Assembly (NCBI RefSeq): GCF_015206895.1
Contig: NZ_JADEXU010000034.1
Coordinates: 1 to 59,484, forward strand
Direction of reading: 5' to 3'
Source of the DNA: Nostoc sp. LEGE 12450
GTDB taxonomy: Bacteria > Cyanobacteriota > Cyanobacteriia > Cyanobacteriales > Nostocaceae
DNA: 59,484 nucleotides
Part shown: in pieces, positions 17,026-26,200 of the stretch
Position numbering within the stretch: position 1 is the stretch's first letter
Layout: every line of letters begins with the position of its first letter
The notes under the pieces: model-generated
Told to the model about the DNA's origin: nothing
The model's input: only the letters and a program-made list of their open reading frames with translations
Databases searched by the model: none
Position numbers and translations under genes: made by a program

Positions 17026-18396
17026 ATGAACAGCCCAGTTTATCAAACTGTGATTGTCGGCGGTGGTTTTGCGGGGCTATTTACAGCCTTACATTTAGCT
17101 CACGAACATTATCCTCGTTCTGTTATCTTGATTGATAAAGACGAGCGCTTTTGCTTTAAGCCATTACTTTATGAATATTTCGATGGCGAGATGGATACCT
17201 TTCAAGTAGTGCCGCGTTTTTCGGAACTACTTAAAGGTAGTGGTGTCATCTTTGTGCAAGATACAGTGCAATCGATAGACTTGCATCAACGGGAAGTTAA
17301 ATTAGCTTCGGGAAACTCCTACAATTACAGCAATTTAGTATTAGCTTTGGGCAGTGTTACTGGCTATCATCAAGTTGAAGGTGCGAATGTTAATGCCTTC
17401 CCTTTCTGGACGCAAGCAGATGCGATCGCTCTTGACCGTCATTTACGTGACTGTTTGCACAAAGCTGTCCAAACTGAAGATTTAGAACAACGCCGAAAAC
17501 TACTAACAGTAGTCATAGTTGGTGGCGGTGCAAGTGGTGTGGAAATGGCAGCAACTCTAGCTGATTTTCTCCCACATTGGTATAGCGCTTTGAGAGGAAA
17601 TTCAAGTGAAATTCGTGTAGTACTACTCAATCATGGTAAAGAAATCCTTGATGGCGATATAAATAACCCATTGCGTGAAATTGCCGAACGGGAATTGAAT
17701 AAACGTGCTGTGCCAATAGAGATGATTGTGGAAGCAGAAGCTACTGCTATTGGTTCCACCTCAATTCAATATAAGCGTAACGATCGAATTGAGACGCTAG
17801 CCACCCATACTACAGTTTGGACTGCTGGCACTTCTACCCATCCACTGATTAAAGATTTGCCAATTCCTAAAGAACATCGAGATCGTCGCGATCGCCCTTT
17901 AGTTACTCCCACCTTGCAATTACTCGATTTCCCAGAAGTCTTTGTCGGTGGTGATTGTGCAGCAGTTCAGGATAATTCGCTACCGCCTACGGCTCAAGTT
18001 GCTTATCAGCAAGGAGGCAATATTGCCCAGAATTTGAAAGCATTAGCATTAGGAGAAGAACTCAAACCTGTTAAGGTTAACATCCGGGGAACCCTTTTGA
18101 AATTGGGGATAAATGATGCTGCTGCTAACCTTTTCAATGTTTTTGAAGTTGCAGGCGAAACCGCGCATTTAATCCGCCAAGGCACTTATTTAACGCTATT
18201 GCCAGCACCAATTCATGACTTTAAAGCCACAACTGAATGGGTAGATGAAGAAGTTTTTCATCAGCACCTTGACTCTCATGATGTCGGGAAAAAAGTGGTG
18301 CAAGCAGCGGAAATAGTCGGCGTAGGAGTTGTAGGTATTCTAGCTGCGAGAAAATTACTGAAAATGTTGGGAGATGAAGATAAAAAGAGTAAGTAG
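17026..18396 (+). CDS. Type II NADH dehydrogenase (NDH-2) / FAD-dependent oxidoreductase
   Basis: About 456 residues from ATG 17026, with GAGGG 7-8 bases upstream. FAD-binding motif VIVGGGFAGLFTALHLA at the N-terminus, second dinucleotide motif TVVIVGGGASGVEMAATL near residue 165 for NADH, and VGGDCAAV plus AQVAYQQGG as FAD-contacting C-terminal motifs. The last ~50 residues hold a hydrophobic stretch (AAEIVGVGVVGILAARKLL) likely to attach the protein to the membrane. Reaction: NADH oxidation with quinone reduction, without proton pumping. Lying directly behind a quinol-type oxidase, it completes an NADH to plastoquinone to oxygen chain in one gene cluster. Other flavin oxidoreductases of the same fold are possible. 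Confidence 0.85.
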   Translation: MNSPVYQTVIVGGGFAGLFTALHLAHEHYPRSVILIDKDERFCFKPLLYEYFDGEMDTFQVVPRFSELLKGSGVIFVQDTVQSIDLHQREVKLASGNSYNYSNLVLALGSVTGYHQVEGANVNAFPFWTQADAIALDRHLRDCLHKAVQTEDLEQRRKLLTVVIVGGGASGVEMAATLADFLPHWYSALRGNSSEIRVVLLNHGKEILDGDINNPLREIAERELNKRAVPIEMIVEAEATAIGSTSIQYKRNDRIETLATHTTVWTAGTSTHPLIKDLPIPKEHRDRRDRPLVTPTLQLLDFPEVFVGGDCAAVQDNSLPPTAQVAYQQGGNIAQNLKALALGEELKPVKVNIRGTLLKLGINDAAANLFNVFEVAGETAHLIRQGTYLTLLPAPIHDFKATTEWVDEEVFHQHLDSHDVGKKVVQAAEIVGVGVVGILAARKLLKMLGDEDKKSK

Positions 18397-18484
18397 GTAA
18401 TATCCTTTAATACAAGGTAAATTGCCAGTACAAAGGTTTCTTCCCGATCAAGGACAAGATAAATGACATCAAAATACGAATTGC

Positions 18485-18874
18485 TTGTTTTTGGGAATCG
18501 AGCATAGTGCGATGTCTACGACGGGCTACGCCTACGCTATTTCCAATACCGAGCAGAGTCTACACTTTTACCGCGACCTCCTGGGAATGCAAGTCGATAG
18601 CCGCAGTCTCAACTGGCGTGCAACCCAAGCTCGTTTAGATATACCAGTCAGAATTACGGGCTTGCGACCTGTTCAAGGCGGCTTAGAGATTGAATTGCTA
18701 GACTATATTGTGCCTTTCAAAGCCCGTCCGATACCGAGTGACTGGAAAAGTTGCGATATTGCACATATACAAATTGAGCTTGTTGTCAATAATATTGAGC
18801 AGGCGGTAGAGATACTGCCGCAAAATGGAGTTCAGTTTGTATCATCTGAGTACGAAAATATGCTAGCTAATTAA
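18485..18874 (+). CDS. VOC/glyoxalase-fold protein with an in-frame 21-nt insertion
   Basis: 129 residues from a TTG at 18485 with no clear ribosome site; an ATG exists only inside the insertion (18511). GIEHSA then ISNTEQSLHFYRDLLGM and LRPVQGGLEIELLDY are typical of the vicinal-oxygen-chelate fold (glyoxalase, dioxygenase, fosfomycin-resistance types). Seven residues (MSTTGYA) split the first strand; removing bases 18514-18534 gives GIEHSAIAISNTEQ and restores a HIP1 site. Just upstream, in another frame, ATG 18463 opens a short run MTSKYELLVFGN that ends at once, as if the original start region was lost. The gene may be decaying; enzymatic function unknown. Confidence 0.55.
   Translation: MFLGIEHSAMSTTGYAYAISNTEQSLHFYRDLLGMQVDSRSLNWRATQARLDIPVRITGLRPVQGGLEIELLDYIVPFKARPIPSDWKSCDIAHIQIELVVNNIEQAVEILPQNGVQFVSSEYENMLAN
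18509..18537 (+). repeat. 21-nt element inserted in a HIP1 site (VOC gene)
   Basis: GCGAT (18509-18513), 21 foreign bases (18514-18534, containing ACGGGCTACGCCTA), then CGC (18535-18537). Deleting the insertion rebuilds GCGATCGC. The same core occurs at 29407-29427 and a diverged one at 38098-38118. Confidence 0.8.
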
Positions 18875-18964
18875 TGGCATTTAAGTCTCTAATGTGAAGA
18901 ATCATTTCTAGAACTGCTTACTTGGCAATTCACAGAGATAATTTTTTTTACTTTGATACTGTGG

Positions 18965-19957
18965 ATGCCCAAATACTTGAATATGTTTGTTAGTACTAAA
19001 ATAAATCTCTCATGTTTACCTGCTTTTACTAAGTCGAAGATATATAGTGCCATATTCGGTTTGATATTATCAGTATCCCTACCTGGTGTTGCAGGGGCAG
19101 AAACTGTGATGCAAAAAGTAGCACGAACAGGAGTATTAACGGCAGGTACAAGTAGAGATGCTTTACCCTTTGCATACTCTGACAGTCAAGGAAAATTGAT
19201 TGGTTATTCTGTGGATATGCTGACTTTGATCCAGAAGCAGTTAGAAAAAGAATTAGGCAAAAAAATTCAACTTAAATTAGTTGGAGTTACCCCAGCAGAA
19301 AGAATTCCTAAGATAATTAACCGGCAAGTTGATATTATCTGTGATGCTAGTAGCTTTACTTGGGAGCGAGATAAAAAGGTTGATTTTTCAATTAGCTATG
19401 GTGTCACGGGTACTCAAATTTTAATTAAGAAGGACAGCAATTTAGGTTCGCCTGAATCTCTCATTAACAAGCGTGTGGGTGTACTGGCTGGAACTACCAA
19501 CGAAGAAGCCATCAAGCAGGTACAACCCCAAGCCAAGCTTGTATATTTCAAGGCTAGAGCAGAAGGATTTGCTGCTTTGGAACAGGGCAAAATTGACGCT
19601 TTTGCATCCGATAGCATTATTTTAGAGGGATGGTTACAAACAGCAAAAAATCAAGATAGTTTTGCGATCGCCTCGGCGGGCGGATACGCCATCGCACCCC
19701 CTCGTCCCTATTCACGAGAAGGAATTGCTTGTATGGTTCCTGAGAATAACTCTAAATTCCTCGATTCAGTGAACTATTCCCTCGTCAAGTTTATGCAAGG
19801 ATTTGTCAACGATAACCCCAAATATGTTGCAATTTTTGACCGTTGGTTTGGTTCTCAAGGTGTTGTATTTCTAAATAGAGACTTACGTGATTTAGCTGTG
19901 GAAACCATGCAATTGATGATAGAGTTTCACGAAGATATTCCCCAGAAAGATTTGTAG
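18965..19957 (+). CDS. Periplasmic amino-acid-type substrate-binding protein (SBP_bac_3)
   Basis: About 330 residues; ATG 18965 or 18983 are both possible, and a TTG at 18953 is less likely. The N-terminus has a long signal peptide (SAIFGLILSVSLPGVAGAE). The mature part has the family-3 pattern: GVLTAGTSRDALPFAY, DVDI-type VDIICDASSFTWERDKKVDFS, GVLAGTTNEEAI and IDAFASDSIILEGW. It binds polar amino acids or similar ligands for an ABC importer or a sensor. No permease or ATPase gene lies beside it. Eight residues (IASAGGYA) before PPRPYSREGIACMVPE come from a 24-nt insertion at a HIP1 site (19669-19692), in the loop before the second domain's conserved region. Confidence 0.83.
   Translation: MPKYLNMFVSTKINLSCLPAFTKSKIYSAIFGLILSVSLPGVAGAETVMQKVARTGVLTAGTSRDALPFAYSDSQGKLIGYSVDMLTLIQKQLEKELGKKIQLKLVGVTPAERIPKIINRQVDIICDASSFTWERDKKVDFSISYGVTGTQILIKKDSNLGSPESLINKRVGVLAGTTNEEAIKQVQPQAKLVYFKARAEGFAALEQGKIDAFASDSIILEGWLQTAKNQDSFAIASAGGYAIAPPRPYSREGIACMVPENNSKFLDSVNYSLVKFMQGFVNDNPKYVAIFDRWFGSQGVVFLNRDLRDLAVETMQLMIEFHEDIPQKDL
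19664..19695. repeat. 24-nt element inserted in a HIP1 site (binding-protein gene)
   Basis: GCGAT (19664-19668), 24 bases (19669-19692), CGC (19693-19695). Removing the 24 bases gives TTTGCGATCGCACCC, that is a perfect HIP1 site coding FAIAPPRPYS. On the reverse strand the insertion begins GGCGTATCCGCCCGCC. Confidence 0.65.
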
Positions 19958-20295
19958 GCTGTAGTTAAGCTAACGCGCCTACATACAGCAGTTTTCTTTT
20001 GCATGAGGCACAAAGTCACTGGTTTTGAGGCAGGAGGCAGAAGGCAGAAGGCAGGAGGCAGAAGAATAATTTGATTTGTGAATCCTTGCTTCCTTACCTC
20101 ATTTAGTTGCAAAGTGATGTATTGCAATATTTTCCGTGTAGACCGTCATTAGTCATTTGTGTTTACCAGGGACAAAGGACAATTGACAAAGGATAACCTC
20201 ACCAGTTGATGTGCAATCTTATTTGCGTAAAAGCTTAGTATTGATGGTGAAGAAATTTGAGAGTATATTAGACCTCTAGCAAAACTCTTTTATTG
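19958..20295. other. Spacer with tandem heptamer repeats between convergent genes
   Basis: No gene visible in about 340 bases. It holds GGAGGCA/GAAGGCA tandem units at 20028-20065 and a second family, GGACAAA / TTGACAA, at 20170-20193. No convincing T-run terminator was found, although the flanking genes are convergent. Confidence 0.55.
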
Positions 20296-23200
20296 TTATG
20301 AATCCAATGTCACAGTTTTAACTGGTAAGGTAATGACAAACTCTGTCCCTTGTCCCAGTACAGAAGTGCAGTTCAGATTACCACCGTGAGTTTCTTCGAC
20401 AATTTGCCGAGCGATCGCCAACCCTAACCCAGTCCCTTTGCCAACAATTTTTGTAGTAAATAAATGGTCAAATATTTTTTCTTTAACTTGTTCACTCATT
20501 CCCTTAGCATTATCGGCGATGGCAATTTTAACTAGATGATTCTCGACTGAGGTTGTAATTATAATTTGGTTAGGAATTTCTTGAATCTCTGCTAAACTCC
20601 GCCCAAGAGTTGACTCATCTAAAGCATCAATCGCATTTGCCAAAATATTCATAAACACCTGATTTAGCTGCCCTGGGAAACATTCAATTTGAGGTAAATT
20701 ACCGTAGTTGGTGACAACTTCAATGGCAGGGCGTAGTTCATTAGCCTTTAGACGATGTTTCAAAATTAAAATTGTGCTATCAATTCCTTGGTGGATATTG
20801 AAAGGCACTTTGTAGTCTTGATCCGCACGAGAGAAAGTTCTTAAACTGGTGCTGATTTTTTTTAATCTGTCACACGCCATAGACATTGAATCAATCATCT
20901 TGGGCAAGTCTTCTAAGGTATAATCTAATTCAATTTCGACTGCATGATCTTTGATTTGATCGTTCTTGTTGAGTGAAGTTTCTTGATAGAGTTTCAAATG
21001 TTCGATAATATCAGCAATAGTGGGTTTAGCTTGTTTGAGACTGGCAGCAATAAAACCGAGGGGATTATTCATTTCGTGAGCGACACCAGCAACTAAGTTA
21101 CCCAGTGCAGACATCTTTTCACTTTGGACTATTTGTAATTGGGCGTTTTGTAGATCGTTTAGCGCTTGTTGCAAATCAAGTGATTTTTGCTGTAGAGTAA
21201 TTTCTGCCTGTTTGCGTTCGCTAATATCTCGCATCACAATTACTGCACCAAGTTTGTTGCCTAAAGAATCGACGATCGCTTGTCCGCTTGCTAACAAAAT
21301 TCTCTTAGAACCATGCTTCGGTGCAATTACGATTTCTGCATTTTCAACTATTTCCCCTTGCAAGGCGCGAAACAAAGGAATTTCTATTGTTGATAGGGGT
21401 GTTTGACCGTCAGGTTGATAGAGATCGAAGTGTTGTGCCCATTGCTCTGGTGGTAATGATTCTATTGGTAAGCCATGAAACTCACGAGTTGCGTTATTGA
21501 ATAAGATCAAATTTCCATTAGGGTCACAAACAACAATCCCATCTGTAATATTTTGAATAATGGCATTCAAGAACTCTCGTTCTTTGGCTAGAGATGCTTC
21601 GGCCTGTTTACGTAAGCGAAGCTCGTCGTAGACATCGCTAATATCAATTACCACCCCATCCCATAAGATTGCACCATCGGCTTGTCGCTCTGGCCGAGCC
21701 ACAGATTGAATCCATTTCACGGCTCCTGAAGGCAGGATAATGCGCCATTCTTGCTCAAATGGTGTCAGAGTTTGGGCAGAGTAAGCGATCGCTTTTGCAA
21801 TAGCTGGTTGATCGTCAGGATGATTCATAGTGTAAAGGCTGTGTATCCCTGCCATCACTAACTCTGGTTCTAAACCATACAAGTCAAAGCAGCCAGAGCT
21901 AACGTAGGGCGTTGAAGTGGAACCGTCGGCCGCCAAACGGAATTGGTATACCATACCAGGAATATTATTCGCCAAATTTTGGAAGCGGATTTCACTAGCC
22001 TGTAATTTTGCTAGAGATTGCGTCAACTGTTGAGCATAGTTTTGGGAATTTCGATAAAGTCGGGCATTCACCAGAGAAATTGCCGCTTGAGCGCAAAGCA
22101 AGTTCAGCAGTTCGACGCGATCGCTTGTAAAGGCTCCATTTGTCAGGTTATTTTCCAGATACAATATACCCAGCAACTTCCCCTGATGTAATATCGGGCT
22201 ACACAAGATGCTTTTGGGCTGCTGTTGCTGAATATAAGGATCGTTTATGAATTGAGGATGCACTGTGGCATCAATAATTACCGTTGGTTTTAAGCTGCGT
22301 TTGACGGTATTAATTAAGCCAATTGGCACATCCTGAGAGTCTTCAACAGGCTGTGGATTCAGCAACCTTGGGTAAAAATCAACATGAGTAATTCCTATGT
22401 TTTCTATAGATCCGATACCAAGAGAAAGCTGTGCTAACGCCTGAATTAGCAAACGCCCTGATTCCAAAAGCATGAACACACACTTATCTGCTCCGGCATT
22501 TTCAATGACGATATGCAGCAATACTGAAAGCAGTTTTTCCAGTTCAATTTCGCTAGATAGGGTTTGGGAAGCTTTGAGAATGCTAGCTAAATCTAGAGCA
22601 ACAGAAATGCTGCTACTACTGGAATTGGCAGAACTGGTGGAGGTGACACTCCCCAAGGCAAAGATAGTTTCGTTAGTTGAGAGAGGAGAAGGACTTTGCT
22701 GAAGAATAGGGACGAGTAATTGGGGATAGCGTTTTTCTAGATCGACGACTTTGGTTTTTGCACCCCAACGAGCATAACCATAGTAGGCTTGAGTCATATA
22801 TGACTGAGCAATCTGCTCTTTACCCCAATCGAGGTAGAATTTGGCAGCTAATTCATTGGCTAGTGCTTCTTCTTGAATATAGCCTTGTTCTTTGGCTCCA
22901 ATGATGGCGCGATCGTAACATTCAATTGCTTCTGCCCGATTGCCCAAGACTCGATACCGCTCGGCTTCCACCAAATCAAATTTGTGTCGAAAATTCATTG
23001 GCGCATGGGTAGCCCAGTAGTTAAGTTTTTCTTGGTTAGCAGTAATGCATTCTTTCATTTGCTGCTGTTCTAGGGCTGAGGCTTGCTCAAACCATGCTAG
23101 TTGAGCTAAAGAATCATAGAAATGAAAGATAGGTACATATAAAAAAGCAATAATAGCGTCTAAATATTGTCTCGCTTGCCTAGCCTGTTCTACGGCTTGT

Positions 23201-26200
23201 TCAAACTCGGAAAACAAATACGATACAACCAGTTTGTTAATCCACAGCAATGCTAATCCGGTGCGATCGCCTGCTGCTTCATGTAATGGAATTTGATGGT
23301 GTTCATTGTAGGCTGTACCGCTCAACACCACAACGTCATCCGCATCTCCCATTAAATTCAGCAAAATTTGTCGAATCAGTTGGGAATAGTTCAGAGCTAG
23401 ATTTTGCTTGAGGTGCTTGAGCGCTTCACAATAACCAGCAACTTCCGGCTCTAGCTGTGTTAAATTCTGTCCTGCAAAATAGGAGTAAAAACTGTAGTTA
23501 TACGCAGAGTAACCCGCGAAAGCCAAATCCCCCACATCTAAACAACTACAATAAGCAGTCTGCAAGGGTTGTAATAACTCCCGCAGGTGCATTTTCCAAT
23601 GCCTTGTGTATAAGTAGACTAATAATAAAGTTTTCCCTTTCAATTCGGAATTTTGATAACGCGATCGCAGGTCGAGGGCTAACTGACCGAATTCATAACC
23701 TAATTCGACATTTTTGAATACACCGCACATCAATATTCCATAAGAGGCATAGCTAAAGGTCGAGGTTGATTCATTACCATAGACGACAGATAAATAAACC
23801 TTTTTTAAAATCACCAATAAATACAACTGTGGCTGGGACAGATAAGCGCAGGGTGCTACTGATGTTAAAATTCGAGCTGCTGCCAGGATGTTTTCATCCT
23901 TTGCATCGCTGAGGTTGAGCAACTCGGCAGGGAATCGCTCTCCAATTACATCTAAGACGGTACTAAAGGCCACTGCCACATCTTCCTGGGTAGGCGCTGT
24001 GGGTAGTTCCACCCCCAATTGCTTCAAAATGGTGAGTGCTGCTGCGATCGCTTCGGCAAAATAACCCTGAGCAGTGAATACCTCAATCTTCACCTCATAG
24101 ACACTGATTTTATCTAATGGAGTTTTGGCGTGATTTAGGACAAGATGAGCATTGGCTGCCATCTCCTCTAGATCACCGCTCAGATAGGCAGCTTCTGTGG
24201 CAACTTGATGGAGTGCTAGGGTTAACTCATACTGATGCTGCCAACTGTTTTGGGCGAGTAACCCAATGCCCACCTGGGCATATTTGCAGGCAGCTGTGTA
24301 AGCGATCGCCGCTTTGGCCTTGCGGCTTGCCATCAGGTTAAATTGCGCTAAGGCTTGACGTTCTGCGGGTTGGGCAATCAATTCAGCCGCAACGTTAAGT
24401 TGACTGACAATTTCAAAAATGCGTTCTTCCCGGTTGCTTTCGGGGGTATTACTCAGAAGTAACTGACCAATTTTTAGATGAGTTGCCTGTTTTTGCTCCT
24501 CTGGGATGAGAGAATATGCCGCTTGTTGGACGCGATCGTGCAGAAATGTGTAAACACAGGAAGCAGAATCCAGAATCCCCAAGTCAGAATCTGTTATTGC
24601 TTCTGACTCTTGATAAAACTTATAGACATCACAGTGTGGTAAAACTAACCCTTCTTGCAACGCTTTCCACAAAACTGCTGCTGTTTGGGTTTGAGACTGT
24701 TCAAAAACGATCGCCAATGTCGCCAAATCAAATTGATTACCGATACAGGCTGCCAATTTCAGAACTTCTTGAGTTTCGAGCGGCAACTTTTGTAGTTGAA
24801 TTGCCATAAACTCAACGATATCATCCGTTAAAGAAAGCGATGTTTGAAGACAAGCTGCCGTGCGTCTGGGTACTTGCACTAGATCACACTGCCACAAACC
24901 TGTATCCCAATCAAAGGTAATTTGTCCATCTTCATGTAATACCTTGAGAAACTGGATTGTAAAAAACGGATTACCTTTGGCTTTTTGATAAACTAGCTCG
25001 GTTAACGGCAGGGCAACTTCTGTTGAATAACTTAATGTATCGGTAATCAAACGATTCACATCTGTTTGACTCAAAGGAGCTAATGTAATGGTGCTGACGG
25101 TGACTCCCTTCTCAATCTCTTCCAAGGCTACCATTAACGGATGAGCCGCAAATACTTCATTATCACGGTATGCGCCAATAATTAACAGATAACCCTTTAA
25201 GGTTTCACCCATTAACAGCCTCATCAAATTGAGAGATGCCAAATCTGCCCAATGCAAATCATCGAGGAACACTACTAACGGATGCTCTCTTGTAGCAAAT
25301 ACCTGAATAAATTTCACAAACAGCAGATTGAAGCGGTTCTGTGCAGCACTACCCGATAATTCTGGTACTGGCGGTTGCGTGCCAATAATCCGTTCTAATT
25401 CTGGAATCACTTCAATTATCACCTGTCCACTCTCAGAGATTGCGGACAGAATTTTGTTTCGCCACTGTTCCAGCTGAGTGTCGCTTTCGGTGAGCAACTG
25501 TCCCATCAAATCCCGGAAAGCTTGCACAAAAGCAGACAGGGGAATATTGCGGTTGAATTGGTCATATTTCCCTTTGATGAAGTAGCCGTTCCAGCGAACA
25601 ATCACCTTATGCACTTCATTCACCACGGCAGTTTTACCAATGCCAGAGAAGCCAGCCACCAGCATCAGTTCCACTGCACTATTGGCAACCCGCCCAAATA
25701 CCTCCAGTAAGCATTCTATTTCCTGCTCCCGTCCGTAGAGTTTTTCAGGGATGAGAAAGCGATCGCTGATATCGCACTGTCCTAAATCAAACCAAGTGTG
25801 TTTGCCTGTTTCTTGCCATTGTTCTAAGCAGAACACTAAGTCATGTTTGAGTCCCATCGCGCTCTGGTAGCGGTCTTCGGCATTCTTTGCCATCAACTTG
25901 CAAACGATCTCTCCCAACATCAAGGGGATTTCTGGGTTGAGATTACAGATAGAGTCAGGCTGTTTGGCGATATGACAATGTAACAACTCCATCGGATCGT
26001 GAGATGTAAAAGGCAGTTGTCCACTCAGTAGTTCAAAGAAAGTTACACCTAATGAATAAAAGTCGCTGCGGTAGTCAATGCCTCGGTTCATCCGTCCAGT
26101 TTGCTCTGGCGACAAATACGCTAGGGTTCCCTCCAGTCCGTTGGGATTTTGAATTTCCTGGGTTTCTCGTGGTAGCAGCGAGGCAATACTGAAGTCAATC

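Noticed and set aside
24290..24345. Another HIP1-split element in the giant kinase gene
   Set aside because: The protein here (SRKAKAAIAYTAACKYA) reads like the normal family sequence without an insertion, and the HIP1 site is intact.
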